64,000 nucleotides of DNA from Syntrophaceae bacterium. GTDB lineage: Bacteria > Desulfobacterota > Syntrophia > Syntrophales > Smithellaceae. Below are positions 25,027 through 34,334 of the stretch, piece by piece. Made by a program: the position numbers and the translations under genes. Location of the stretch: contig JAGPFA010000002.1 in assembly GCA_018056765.1 (NCBI GenBank), positions 70,590 through 134,589 on the forward strand. Reading direction: 5' to 3'. The notes beneath the pieces are model-generated. The model was not told the DNA's origin, made no database searches, and worked only from the letters and a program-made list of their open reading frames with translations. The stretch's first letter is position 1, and each line of letters begins with the position of its first letter.

Positions 25027-25431
25027 ATGAAAAGGAAGACGTATCGCTTCGTGGTATGTTTATGTGCTTTTTTTATTTTATCCGGCTGTGCCACAGCCCT
25101 GGTCGTCGGCACTGCGGCCGTAGGCGCAGGGGCGGGAACCTATTATTATGTCAATGGAGAACTTAAAACGGATTACTCCGCCCCATTTGAGCAGGTCTGG
25201 ACAGCATGCGAAAAAACTGTCGCGGAGATGAGAGGCACCGAAGTCCAGCCGGCCAAAGAAATCGCCCAGGGTAAAATCTCGGCACTGATTAACGATGAAA
25301 GGGTGCGGATCAGCATGACCTATCGGGGGAAAAATCTCACATCTGTGGCCATACGCGTGGGTTTTTTCGGGAACCAGCTTTCTTCCCAGCGCATCCATGA
25401 CAAAATCGCCGCCTTCCTGACTGATAATTAA
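25027..25431 (+). CDS. DUF3568 family lipoprotein
   Basis: 134 residues from ATG 25027, chosen for CGGAGGAATCAG before it. Signal peptide of the lipoprotein type with lipobox LSGC, cysteine at residue 21. The mature part starts with a small glycine/alanine-rich segment (VVGTAAVGAGAGTYYYVNGEL) and then a compact domain, DYSAPFEQVWTACEKTVAEM, typical of DUF3568. Probably attached to the outer or inner membrane facing the periplasm. No residue at +2 position Asp, so outer-membrane sorting would be expected by E. coli rules. Function unknown. Confidence 0.8.
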   Translation: MKRKTYRFVVCLCAFFILSGCATALVVGTAAVGAGAGTYYYVNGELKTDYSAPFEQVWTACEKTVAEMRGTEVQPAKEIAQGKISALINDERVRISMTYRGKNLTSVAIRVGFFGNQLSSQRIHDKIAAFLTDN

Positions 25432-25515
25432 TAATCACCTCCGCGCCATGGCGGCGACGACGAAACGCTGATAAACAGTTTCATACAGACAAATGCCCGG
25501 GTCCGTGACATCTTC

Positions 25516-26511
25516 ATGAACAAAAAAATCGTTTTGGGAATTTTACTGGGCATCGCCCTGATCATCGTTTCCGTTTACAATATCAATTTTCACGAGACCA
25601 TCGCTCACATAAAGGCAATTGATCCGAAACCGGCCGGTCTGTCTCTTTTTTTCATCGTTTTCATGCAGGTCCTGCGCTCCTACCGGTGGGGTGTGCTTCT
25701 CGAACCGCTGGAAAAAGTCAAACACCTTTCGGTTTTTGCCGTGACTAATGTCGGTTTTCTCGCCATTTGTACTATTCCGGCACGCCTGGGGGAGCTGGCC
25801 AGGCCCTATCTGATCTCACAAATAAGTCCCATCCGCATGTCCTCGGCCCTCGGCACGATCGTCGCCGAGCGCGCCCTCGATAGCCTGGCGATTCTTGTGA
25901 TCACAGTCTGCGTCATCATGCTGCATGATCTGCCGCCATGGATGTTAAAATCTGCTATTGCCTTTTTTATACTCTCGGCGTTACTTGTCTGCTTTATGGT
26001 CTTTGTTATAGTTCGCCAGGAAGCGGCACTGAAAGTAATTGGGCGCCTCGCCGGTCTATTTCCGGATCGCGTGGCAAAAATAATTAAAAATATGGTTAGC
26101 CATTTCATCAAGGGAATCGAGGTAATCGCCGATGTCCGGCGGCTCGCCTATCTGTTGTTTTTATCCGCTGTCGTTTGGCTCGTAGATGTCGGGGCCATCT
26201 ACGCCCTGCTTATCGCCTGCGGGTTTCATCTGCCGGTGCTGGCGCCTTTTATTGTCATGATTATCCTGGTTGCCGGCATCGCCCTCCCCACCGCCCCGGG
26301 CTTTATCGGCAACTGGCATTTCGCCTGTATACTGGCTCTCGGCTTATTCGGCATTGCCAAAGCTCAGGCGTTATCGTTTGCGGTGGTTTATCATTTCCTG
26401 TCTGTGGCGGTGGTCATTGTCCTGGGCGTTGTGTCACTGCCTTTTGCCAAATTTTCACTTGCGGGAATGACGAAAAAGATGAGTGATGAAGGACAGACAA
26501 CAAACATATAA
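25516..26511 (+). CDS. Flippase-like integral membrane protein (LPG synthase TM / UPF0104 family)
   Basis: 331 residues with about eight hydrophobic segments. Family marks: MQVLRSYRWGVLLEPL near residue 52, then IPARLGELARPYLIS near 94 (the conserved RxGE(L)xRP motif), ERALDSLAIL near 118 and LPTAPGFIGNWHFA near 257. Belongs to the lysylphosphatidylglycerol synthetase transmembrane/YbhN family, whose members are proposed lipid-intermediate flippases. Stands alone between a lipoprotein gene and the convergent ntrX. Substrate not known. Confidence 0.82.
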   Translation: MNKKIVLGILLGIALIIVSVYNINFHETIAHIKAIDPKPAGLSLFFIVFMQVLRSYRWGVLLEPLEKVKHLSVFAVTNVGFLAICTIPARLGELARPYLISQISPIRMSSALGTIVAERALDSLAILVITVCVIMLHDLPPWMLKSAIAFFILSALLVCFMVFVIVRQEAALKVIGRLAGLFPDRVAKIIKNMVSHFIKGIEVIADVRRLAYLLFLSAVVWLVDVGAIYALLIACGFHLPVLAPFIVMIILVAGIALPTAPGFIGNWHFACILALGLFGIAKAQALSFAVVYHFLSVAVVIVLGVVSLPFAKFSLAGMTKKMSDEGQTTNI

Positions 26512-26579
26512 GACGAACCGGCTCTGTCGCCGGCAATCAGTCCTTGCTCTTTTGTCCCTGTGGCTTCAGCCAAACACCA

Positions 26580-27953
26580 TCATTGTTTATCGTCTTTGGT
26601 GACAACTTTCAGCGCTTTGAGTTTCTTGTGCAGATTGCTGCGCTCCAATCCAATGGCTTCGGCTGTTCTGGAAATATTGCCGTCGTACTCTTCGAGTTTT
26701 TTAATGATAAATTGCCTTTCAAAATCCAGCCGGGCATCTTTCAGGGAATCGCCGGCGGCAAAAGACTCGGGCGAGGCAAAATCCTGTTCCCGCCCTACCC
26801 GCAACGGCGGGATATCGTCGGCATCGATGTCGTTCGACGGAGTAAGGATGATCAACCTTTCGATGATGTTTTTCAGCTCGCGGACGTTGCCGGGCCAACT
26901 GTGCGCCATAAGTTTATCCATGGCCGCGTCTGTAAGAACTTTCGGCTGCTGCCCCTCCTTGCCGGCAAAGTCCTGAAGAAAGCGCGCCGCCAGATGAGGG
27001 ATGTCCTCTTTCCTGTCGCGCAGGGGAGGCACTCTCAAGGGAATAACATGCAGACGGTAATATAGATCCTGGCGGAATCTTCCCATCTCCATTTCCTTTT
27101 CCAGATCCTTGTTTGTTGCAGCCAGAACTCTCACATCCATGTCGATCACCCGGTTGCCGCCCACGCGCTCAAATTTTTTCTCCTGGAGAATACGCAGGAT
27201 TTTCGCCTGCGCCTTGAGGCTCATATCCGCCACTTCGTCGAGGAAAATGGTCCCTTCGTGCGCCAGGTCGAATTTGCCCCGTTTCTTTTCGGTCGCGCCG
27301 GTAAACGCGCCTTTTTCATGGCCGAATAATTCGCTTTCAATTAATTCTTCCGGAATCGCGGCGCAATTGACTTCGACAATCGGTTTGTGCGATCGCCTGC
27401 TTAAGTGATGAATGGAACGAGCCACCAGTTCCTTGCCTGTTCCGTTTTCTCCCATGATCAGAATCCAGGCATTGGTCGGGGCGACAATTCCGATCATTTC
27501 CTTGAGATCTGTAATCAGAGGGCTTGTACCGGTGAGCTCATATTGATGAGATACTTTCTGCTTGAGTAAAATATTTTCTTCTTCCAGACGAACCACGTTA
27601 AGTGCGTTATTGACAACAATGATCACGCGCTCCAGCGAAAGCGGCTTTTCAATAAAATCAAAAGCACCTAACTTTGTCGCCTTCACGGCGGTTTCTATGG
27701 TGCCGTGACCGGACATCATGACAACGACCACCTGAGGATAAGCCGAGTGAATGGCTTTGAGTGTTTCCAGACCGTCAATCCCCGGCAGCCAGATATCCAA
27801 AAGCACAAGCTGCGGCATTTCATCCGCCACTGTCCTGATGGCTTCTTCGCCGCTTTGCGCCGTCAGCACATGGTAACCTTCATCCTCCAGAATCGCCTTT
27901 AGCGACTGGCAAATGCTTTCTTCATCATCGACAATCAAAATAGTTTCGTTCAT
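26580..27953 (-). CDS. ntrX: Sigma-54-dependent response regulator, NtrX-like
   Basis: 457 residues. Receiver domain 1-120 with acidic pocket D9/D10, phosphoacceptor D53 and K103-like lysine in FIEKPLS. AAA+ domain with Walker A GENGTGKE at 168-175 and an intact GAFTGA at 215-220, so it should contact sigma-54. A Fis-type helix-turn-helix closes the protein (NISRTAEAIGLERSNLHKKLKAL). It is the last gene of DUF4390-ntrY-ntrX; the kinase gene ends 30 bases upstream. NtrX systems control nitrogen, redox or envelope genes in other groups; the target set here is unknown. Confidence 0.92.
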   Translation of the reverse strand: MNETILIVDDEESICQSLKAILEDEGYHVLTAQSGEEAIRTVADEMPQLVLLDIWLPGIDGLETLKAIHSAYPQVVVVMMSGHGTIETAVKATKLGAFDFIEKPLSLERVIIVVNNALNVVRLEEENILLKQKVSHQYELTGTSPLITDLKEMIGIVAPTNAWILIMGENGTGKELVARSIHHLSRRSHKPIVEVNCAAIPEELIESELFGHEKGAFTGATEKKRGKFDLAHEGTIFLDEVADMSLKAQAKILRILQEKKFERVGGNRVIDMDVRVLAATNKDLEKEMEMGRFRQDLYYRLHVIPLRVPPLRDRKEDIPHLAARFLQDFAGKEGQQPKVLTDAAMDKLMAHSWPGNVRELKNIIERLIILTPSNDIDADDIPPLRVGREQDFASPESFAAGDSLKDARLDFERQFIIKKLEEYDGNISRTAEAIGLERSNLHKKLKALKVVTKDDKQ

Positions 27954-27983
27954 AAGGACTACTCAATTCACTTAGCTTATAGG

Positions 27984-30248
27984 CTAAACTTCGGAAACGG
28001 GCAACTGAAAAGATGTTATCGTTCCCGTCGGGTAGTTGTCGCTGATAATCACTTTCCCCTTGTGATCCGAAATAATGGAACTGACAATGGCCAACCCAAG
28101 CCCCGTCCCTGCCTTTTTTGTTGAAAAATACGGCTCAAACACTTTCTGCTTGTGGCTGGGCGGCACTCCGGCTCCATCGTCGGCGACGGCGACGACCACT
28201 CTCTTTTGTTCTTCATCATAACGGATCACCACGCCTATATGTCCTGATTTTTTATTGATCGAAGCAACGGCGTTATCCAGCAGGTTGATCATGACACGGT
28301 TGATCTGCTCTGCATCAAGATTGAACGGCGGCAAGTTTGCGGCGGGGCTGTATTCAAAAACAATATCTTTGTGCGCGTCGGTGAAAAGCATCACTGCGTC
28401 ATACACCACCTTGTTGAGATCATTGGGCGCGAGCGTGGTTACCGGCATACGGGCATAGCGGGAAAATTCATTGACAAGATTTTTCAAGACCTCGACCTGA
28501 TTGATGATGGTTTGCGTACACTCTCTGAAAACCGGATCTTCCTCACCGAGGCTTCCGCCATATTTGCGCTGTAGCCGTTGCGCGGACAGCTGCACCGGGG
28601 TAAGCGGATTTTTAATCTCATGTGCCATTCGTCTGGCCACTTCCCGCCAGGCGGCGGCGCGCTCCGCCTTCTGCAGCTCAGTTAGATCTTCAAAAACCAG
28701 CACAACACCCGAATCGCTGCCTTCTTCATCGACAATGGTGGTCAATGTCAGTAAAATGGTCATCACCTTGTCCCTGAAGCTAAGCTCCATCTGTTTTTGC
28801 AGTCTCCCTTCGCGGCTTTCTTTCATTTCCATAAGCAGGGTGTCCAGCACGGCAATATGTTCCTGCGGGAGCAGATCACGGTAATTCCTGGACAAATAAA
28901 GGTCCGCGTCGATTTCCAGCATGGCTTCCGCAGCCCGGTTGATGGTAGTGATGATGCCGTTTTTATCCACGGAAATAATCCCTGCAGAAATATTGCGCAA
29001 AACGGCGGCCACATATTTACGCCGTTCTTCCAGCGATATATTGGCCTGGATAAGACCGGACTTGCTTTTTTGAAGATCGTCCGTCATGGAATTGAACGAC
29101 TTGACAAGAAGTCCGATCTCGTCATCAGCCTCGACTTCGATGCGGCTGTCCAGATCTCCCTGGGTAATCCGGTTTGTTGCCGTCACAAGATCCTGAATCG
29201 GGTTGGTGATGCTCTTGGCGAGCGACAAACCGAACCACGTGGCGAGGAATATTATCACCAGCGTGACAATGGACATGATCATGACATATGACATTTTTAT
29301 CGGGTTTTTCATGAATTTGATTTGCCCGTATTGCTCGGAAGCGTCAGCGACAATGCGTAACTTATCGACAAATTCCTGCGGAACCGCATAACTGACGGAC
29401 ACGCGTCCGATAACTTCCGAAGCAACCGCATAAGAAAAAACCGGTACGACACCTACAATGACCTCGCCGGAAGCGGCAGGAGATATTATTGAAACTTCTT
29501 TGCCGGAATAGACATCCTCCTTCATCTTGGGCGACAGCTCCACAGCTTCCGGTGCCGTAACACCATCATCGGTAAAAACAATATTTTTATCCGCAAAATC
29601 AAAATAAGCTTCCAGGCGGCCGACTTTGTAGCTCTTCTGACGCTGAGACATGAGGCTTTGCAAATAATCGCTTTTGTCATCATCGTAGAGCCGGTTTTTG
29701 GTGATATCCATGCTTATCTGCCTGGCGTGAAACTTGGCCAGCTCCTGCCCTTGAGTGTAATATTCCTGGGCTACTTCCAGAGACCTTGCCAGACCGTCAC
29801 CGATTTTGATGTTGAACCAGAATTCGATGGAGTAAGAAAGAAAATTGATGGCGAACAAAAAAAGGAGAATGGTCGGCACCAGCGAAAGCCCGACAAAAGC
29901 GGCGACCAGCTTGTTGCGCAACCGGGAGCCGATTACTCCCTTGCGACGCTCGGAAAACAACTTGAAAACATTGCGGACAATCAGAAACAGCAGTAACAGG
30001 ATGAGGATAATATTGATGCTCGTCAGGCCGTAGACAAGTATATTGGACGATATGGGAAGTTCTTTCCTGGCCGACATCTGGCTGGCCAGTACCGTCAGGG
30101 CGATGGCCAGCACGCTGACAACCAGCATCATAATACGTTCGCGCCGGCGCTTTCTTAATTCACGCTCGTCAAGATAAGCCTTGATGCTTTTTTTTTTGCT
30201 CTTCATGCGCGCAGCAGGTGCGTCCTTCCGTCCGAATAAAAATTTCAA
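27984..30248 (-). CDS. ntrY: Membrane sensor histidine kinase, NtrY-like
   Basis: 754 residues. Basic N-terminal tail, then membrane helices near 40-60, 70-95 and 110-135, a periplasmic sensing region to about 320, another helix near 325-345, HAMP (SITNPIQDLVTATNRITQGDLDSRIEV), a PAS domain (VLRNISAGIISVDKNGIITTINRAAE near 425) and a kinase core with the phosphoacceptor His in ARRMAHEIKNPLTPVQLS near 538, N box NLLDNAVASI, and GTGLGLAI. All kinase boxes are complete. The ATG overlaps the DUF4390 stop by four bases and ntrX follows, so the three genes form an operon. Confidence 0.92.
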   Translation of the reverse strand: MKFLFGRKDAPAARMKSKKKSIKAYLDERELRKRRRERIMMLVVSVLAIALTVLASQMSARKELPISSNILVYGLTSINIILILLLLFLIVRNVFKLFSERRKGVIGSRLRNKLVAAFVGLSLVPTILLFLFAINFLSYSIEFWFNIKIGDGLARSLEVAQEYYTQGQELAKFHARQISMDITKNRLYDDDKSDYLQSLMSQRQKSYKVGRLEAYFDFADKNIVFTDDGVTAPEAVELSPKMKEDVYSGKEVSIISPAASGEVIVGVVPVFSYAVASEVIGRVSVSYAVPQEFVDKLRIVADASEQYGQIKFMKNPIKMSYVMIMSIVTLVIIFLATWFGLSLAKSITNPIQDLVTATNRITQGDLDSRIEVEADDEIGLLVKSFNSMTDDLQKSKSGLIQANISLEERRKYVAAVLRNISAGIISVDKNGIITTINRAAEAMLEIDADLYLSRNYRDLLPQEHIAVLDTLLMEMKESREGRLQKQMELSFRDKVMTILLTLTTIVDEEGSDSGVVLVFEDLTELQKAERAAAWREVARRMAHEIKNPLTPVQLSAQRLQRKYGGSLGEEDPVFRECTQTIINQVEVLKNLVNEFSRYARMPVTTLAPNDLNKVVYDAVMLFTDAHKDIVFEYSPAANLPPFNLDAEQINRVMINLLDNAVASINKKSGHIGVVIRYDEEQKRVVVAVADDGAGVPPSHKQKVFEPYFSTKKAGTGLGLAIVSSIISDHKGKVIISDNYPTGTITSFQLPVSEV

Positions 30249-30838
30249 TAGGAAAACCTCAGCCTGTACAAGGGAGTTTCAAAATCCCACAAAGACACAA
30301 AAAACAATACATACTCCATATTAAAAGGCAAACTGACCCTGTCGATTTTAACCTTCGTCAGCACGTAGTAGTTATTCCCCCGCGACAGTCTGGAAAAGGG
30401 AACAACAGCAATCCCATCAAAATCCGCCATTGCTTTCCGGGCGCTTTCAAAATCCTGAAAAACCATCGGCTGGCTGATACCATCAGTCGTGACCGTGAAT
30501 GTTTTTTTCAGATTGTCGTATTTAATTGTACGCTGAATTTCTTTGCCGGCAATATGTTTATTCCAGAGACGGTGCCTTTCCTGGTAGACATCCAGATGAA
30601 GCGTGAAAACGACGGGAACTCCCGCCATGGTAGCGGAGACCATCTCCGGTTTGAAGCAGTCAACCACTCTGGCGTAAAGGAGCACATTCCGGGTGTTGCC
30701 GGTGATTAACACGTCCACCATCCGGGGAGTTACCTGGGCCTTCCCCTCAGACGGGCAGACAAACACCGCCAAAAGGATGAACAGACCGATTAAAAAGCTT
30801 CTCCTCGAAAATTGGTTATTGTTTTTCATATCAATCAT
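30245..30838 (-). CDS. DUF4390 domain protein
   Basis: 197 residues. Basic N-terminus with RRSFLIGLFILLAVFVCPSEGKA is a signal peptide or anchor (ATG 30838 or the in-frame ATG 30829 both possible). The mature domain, ending ETPLYRLRFSY, matches the DUF4390 family, which is often found immediately before an ntrY-type kinase, as here. Probably a periplasmic protein working with the NtrY sensor region; that role is inferred from position only. Translationally coupled to ntrY by ATGA. Confidence 0.78.
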   Translation of the reverse strand: MIDMKNNNQFSRRSFLIGLFILLAVFVCPSEGKAQVTPRMVDVLITGNTRNVLLYARVVDCFKPEMVSATMAGVPVVFTLHLDVYQERHRLWNKHIAGKEIQRTIKYDNLKKTFTVTTDGISQPMVFQDFESARKAMADFDGIAVVPFSRLSRGNNYYVLTKVKIDRVSLPFNMEYVLFFVSLWDFETPLYRLRFSY

Positions 30839-31109
30839 TTTTTCAGGAGAGCAAGCTTTTCCCTGGCGTGATTTTTTCCTTCAGCGGGCGGCAACAATTC
30901 ATTTATCTTCAATAAAACCGCGGGATCAGTCAGAATAAGCACTGTCGCGCAGCCCGGATTTATTTGGTGGCATCTTAGGTAACCTGCCGATAAAAATCAA
31001 GGTTAAATTAAAACAATGAAGATCCGATGGAATTTTTTACACGAAACCGTCTGCGCCAGGCCGGAAGAGCGCAGCAAAAAACTGATTCCGGAAACACATG
31101 AGCCGGCAC

Positions 31110-31139
31110 AAAAAAAGGCCGTCCTCAGCGGGACGGCTC
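31110..31139 (-). terminator. Intrinsic terminator downstream of lpxC
   Basis: Minus strand: GAGCCGTCCC, loop GCTGA, GGACGGCC followed by seven T. It lies about 330 bases after the lpxC stop and just before the DUF4390-ntrYX operon, separating the two units. Confidence 0.82.
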
Positions 31140-31330
31140 GTCACGATCCGGGAAATGACAATTCTTAAAGCCCGAAAAAAGAACCCGAGGCCAGACGGCA
31201 AAAAGCAACACACCGGACATGCTTTGTACAGCCCAATAAACTTCCGGACCACGGCGGGGACAAGATCACGCAAAGAATTATTCATCCGTAGTTTGAGACG
31301 TTTGCATAACCACATAAAAACAACAATATT

Positions 31331-31429
31331 GTCATTCCCGCCGGTTGCTCGGCCTGTCGAAGCAGGCGGGAATCCAGTTATTTCAAAGCTTTCTGGATGC
31401 CGGCCCCCCCGATTTCGCGCGGGCATGAC
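31331..31429. repeat. gtcat...atgac inverted-repeat element
   Basis: Starts GTCATTCCCGCC and ends GGGCATGAC, with two inner palindromes: cgcc...tgtcgaagcaggcg-type and ggatgccgg...cgcg. Similar in design to the two elements at 24421-24515 and 24721-24791, and to the widespread class of non-coding elements that carry gtcattcccgc ends. Confidence 0.75.
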
Positions 31430-31471
31430 TAATAAGAGTAGTTTTTCAACGCTCTTAATTTTTTGGCGTTG

Positions 31472-32404
31472 TCACGCCTGGGCTGCGTCCAGAATCGTAA
31501 AGGAGGGTATTTTGCAAGACGGCAAATCAGCCGGGAAATCATGACGGTTGTCGCGGCTGATAATCTCCCAGCAATACTCCTGGCGCATCAATTCGCGTAA
31601 TAAAAGATTGTTCAGCCTGTGCCCTGATTTATAAACCACCAGATGACCGATGATCGGCATCCCCAGCAGAAACAAATCGCCGATCGCATCAAGAATTTTA
31701 TGCCTGACAAATTCATCGGGCATGCGCAGTCCGCCCTTATTGATCACCTTCTCATCGTCGAGAATAATCACGTTATCGAGAGAACCGCCCAGCCCCAGAC
31801 CTTTGGCCTGGAGAAACTCGACCTCTTGTAAAAAACCGAAAGTTCGGGCGCTGCAAATCTGTTCCTCATAATTTTTATCCGAGAAAACGAGACTGTATGA
31901 CTGCCGGCCGATGACTTTGTGCCTGAAATCAATGTCACACGTAATTTTAAACTCATCGGACGGTAACAGCATTGCCCGCCCTTCACCTTCCTCGACAACT
32001 ACCGGCTTTTTTACGACCAGCATCCTCTTTGTCTCGCCCTGCGTCCTGGTGCCGACTTTTTTGAGCAGATTGACAAAGGGCAGAGCACTGCCATCCATGA
32101 TCGGCACTTCGAAGGAATCCAGCTCAACAATGGCATTATCCAGCCCCATACCGCTAAAAGCGGACAAAAGATGCTCCACGGTGGAAACAGTAACGTCGTC
32201 ATGCCCCAGTGTTGTGGCCAGAGTTGTGTCGGAAACAATCCTGAAATCAGCAGGAATCGGTGCCGCATCCGGCAGGTCCCTGCGGATGAAAATAACACCC
32301 GTATCTGCCGCGGCCGGCCTGATCGTCATATTGACCTTACGACCGGTGTGCAGACCGATACTGGCACAATTTATCTCTTTCTTTAGCGTACGCTGTAAAT
32401 ACAT
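31472..32404 (-). CDS. lpxC: UDP-3-O-acyl-N-acetylglucosamine deacetylase LpxC
   Basis: Zinc enzyme for the committed step of lipid A synthesis. 310 residues. Zinc ligands: His in VSTVEHLLSAFSGMG near residue 77, and HKILDAIGDL near 235; the catalytic region includes SGHRLNN near 262. The N-terminus QRTLKKEINCASIGLHTGRKVNMTIRPA is standard. AAAGGTATGAT precedes ATG 32404. No other lpx genes are adjacent. Confirms an LPS outer membrane. Confidence 0.96.
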   Translation of the reverse strand: MYLQRTLKKEINCASIGLHTGRKVNMTIRPAAADTGVIFIRRDLPDAAPIPADFRIVSDTTLATTLGHDDVTVSTVEHLLSAFSGMGLDNAIVELDSFEVPIMDGSALPFVNLLKKVGTRTQGETKRMLVVKKPVVVEEGEGRAMLLPSDEFKITCDIDFRHKVIGRQSYSLVFSDKNYEEQICSARTFGFLQEVEFLQAKGLGLGGSLDNVIILDDEKVINKGGLRMPDEFVRHKILDAIGDLFLLGMPIIGHLVVYKSGHRLNNLLLRELMRQEYCWEIISRDNRHDFPADLPSCKIPSFTILDAAQA

Positions 32405-32702
32405 ATCATACCTTTATAACTACTTTAGATCTGATATAGCAATGAGCATGCCAAACGCCGCAAAGCCGGTAACAATGGTATCCATTGGTAATAATTATCA
32501 TTATTGTAGGAGCGTGCCCTCCAGAGGGGTACCGCAGGGAGGTCTCATGTGGCAGCAACAACACACATGGCAAAAAACGGGTTTCACTATCGCCTCATCG
32601 CGGGCGTGACGGAAATACCGGCAGCTCAATTCACCAGCGCTTGACAGGGACTTAACCCCCCGCTCCAACCATCTAATCTTCCAATCCTTCAATCTTCTAC
32701 CT
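32405..32702. other. lpxC upstream spacer: palindromes and an 8-bp array
   Basis: Contains the perfect 15-bp inverted repeat CAATGG-TAT-CCATTG at 32473-32487, followed at once by a Fur-box-like A/T palindrome (aataattatcattatt, 32490-32505), 70-100 bases before the lpxC start. Further on, 32663-32702 aligns as five 8-bp units (atctaatc, ttccaatc, cttcaatc type) that run into the queH stop codon. No gene is seen. Confidence 0.6.
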
Positions 32703-33227
32703 TTTACAGTATCTTTCCTTTTCACTGTAAACACAGCCGCAGTAAGGCTGGCGGTACATTTCCATTTCTTTGGAAATTCTCACCCCTTCGTTCCAGCCCT
32801 CGCGAAAATCCTGATAAAAAAACGGCACGCCCTGTTCGCGGCCCAACGCCTCGCCGAGCTCACGGATCAAATCATGCTTCTGGAAGCGGCTATACAGCAG
32901 TGTAGAGGTAAAGGCATCATATTTTCCTTCACTTGCCTGCTTGGCGGTTTGCCTCAGGCGCCTGGTCAGGCAGTAAACACAGCGCTCCCGGGGACGCGCC
33001 GCGACGTGCATCAGGAATTCCTCAAGCTCGTACGATTCCGCCCAGCTCACTTTCAGGAGAATTTTTTCCGCATAGGCCTCAAGCGTTTGCCTGCGTCTTT
33101 CGTATTCGCGATAAGGATGAATATTGGGATTATAAAAATAGCCGGCAACTTCATGTCCCTGTGTCCTCAGGGATTTGAGCGGGTATATGGTGCATGGCCC
33201 GCAACAGATGTGCATCAACAGCTTCAT
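32697..33227 (-). CDS. queH: Epoxyqueuosine reductase QueH (DUF208)
   Basis: Last step of queuosine synthesis, reducing epoxyqueuosine in tRNA. 176 residues of the metal-dependent QueH type that replaces the cobalamin enzyme QueG. Motifs: LMHICCGPCTIYP at 4-16, YNPNIHPYREYERR near 32, CVYCLTRRL near 82 with its Cys pair, FTSTLLYSRFQKH near 105 and YRQPYCGCVYSEKER near 158. All conserved cysteines are there. Lies after ruvB on the same strand, 52 bases away, far from queCED at 0.8-2.5 kb. Its stop codon falls inside an 8-bp tandem array. Confidence 0.93.
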   Translation of the reverse strand: MKLLMHICCGPCTIYPLKSLRTQGHEVAGYFYNPNIHPYREYERRRQTLEAYAEKILLKVSWAESYELEEFLMHVAARPRERCVYCLTRRLRQTAKQASEGKYDAFTSTLLYSRFQKHDLIRELGEALGREQGVPFFYQDFREGWNEGVRISKEMEMYRQPYCGCVYSEKERYCKR

Positions 33228-33279
33228 TAAACACCTTCATCCGGCGCCAAACCATCCGGCTGACCGAAACTTATTCCGT

Positions 33280-34311
33280 CTAGAACAATTCCTTCTGGCC
33301 ACCGGGGGTACTAAGCCCGAAGTGGGCATAGACTTTCGGACAGGCCACCCGGCCACGTGCCGTCCTTTGCATATAGCCCTCCTGTATCAGGTAGGGTTCA
33401 TAAACATCCTCAATGGTCACTCTTTCTTCACCGATGGCCGCGGCCAGACTTTCTACCCCGACCGGTCCACCGTTGAATTTTTCGATGAGTGCCAAAAGCA
33501 GTTTACGGTCCATCTGGTCAAAACCTTGCTGGTCGACTTCAAACGCATCGAGTGCCGCGCGGGCAATTTGTTCATCGATGTTGCCGTCGCCTCTGACCTC
33601 GGCATAGTCACGCACACGCTTGAGCAGACGATTGGCGATTCTTGGCGTGCCTCGCGCCCGTCTGGCCAGCTCTTCGGCGCCGGCCGGGGTGATGGGGACT
33701 CCCAGAATAGAAGCGGAGCGACTGATAATTACGGCAAGCTCCCGGGGAGTGTAAAACTCGAGGCGAAAATGCATGCCGAAACGATCACGCAAGGGCGAGG
33801 TCAAAGAACCGGCGCGTGTCGTTGCTCCCACTAATGTGAATTTGGGGATGTCAAGCTTCATCGAACGGGCCGAGGGCCCCTGGCCGATTAAAATATCAAT
33901 GTGGAAATCCTCCATGGCCGGGTAGAGTATCTCCTCTACAACATGGCTCAATCTGTGAATCTCATCAATGAACAGCACCTCATGATCGTGCATGTTGGTT
34001 AGAATAGCCGCCAGATCCCCCGGTCTTTCTATTACCGGCCCGGAAGTCACTTTGATGTCCACCTCCAGCTCGCGTGAGATAATATAGGCAAGCGTTGTTT
34101 TACCCAGCCCCGGCGGCCCGTATAAAAGCACATGGTCAAGTGACTCGCGGCGTTTTTTGGCCGCTTCGATAAAAATCGACAAATTGCTCTTTATTTTATC
34201 CTGACCGATATAGTCGTCCAGCTTAGGCGGTCTGAGGCTGATTTCCATTGTCCCGTCATCCTCGGCACAAGCCGGATTGATCAGGGGATTTCTCATGTGG
34301 CCGTCCATCAC
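33280..34311 (-). CDS. ruvB: Holliday junction branch migration helicase RuvB
   Basis: 343 residues. AAA+ ATPase motor of branch migration. Begins with the RuvB N-terminal block [29 protein letters not shown], Walker [13 protein letters not shown] near residue 64, Walker [10 protein letters not shown] near 113, sensor 1 LVGATTRAG near 162, and a C-terminal winged helix with [17 protein letters not shown]. The order ruvC-ruvA-ruvB on one strand is the classical one; ruvA stops 23 bases upstream. Confidence 0.97.
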   Translation of the reverse strand: MMDGHMRNPLINPACAEDDGTMEISLRPPKLDDYIGQDKIKSNLSIFIEAAKKRRESLDHVLLYGPPGLGKTTLAYIISRELEVDIKVTSGPVIERPGDLAAILTNMHDHEVLFIDEIHRLSHVVEEILYPAMEDFHIDILIGQGPSARSMKLDIPKFTLVGATTRAGSLTSPLRDRFGMHFRLEFYTPRELAVIISRSASILGVPITPAGAEELARRARGTPRIANRLLKRVRDYAEVRGDGNIDEQIARAALDAFEVDQQGFDQMDRKLLLALIEKFNGGPVGVESLAAAIGEERVTIEDVYEPYLIQEGYMQRTARGRVACPKVYAHFGLSTPGGQKELF

Positions 34312-34334
34312 TTCTCACCTTTAAAAAAACAATT

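Larger units (their letters stand above)
30839..31471. other. Spacer with terminator and gtcat-type repeat, no gene
   Basis: About 630 bases between lpxC and the DUF4390 operon, both on the minus strand. It holds an intrinsic terminator (31110-31139) and an inverted-repeat element (31331-31429). A 129-codon minus frame (31037-31426) runs through both, has no ribosome-binding site and is rejected as a gene. The DUF4390-ntrYX promoter should lie in 30840-31100. Confidence 0.6.

Noticed and set aside
31037..31426. 129-codon minus frame upstream of DUF4390-ntrYX
   Set aside because: It contains an intrinsic terminator and an inverted-repeat element, and has no RBS.
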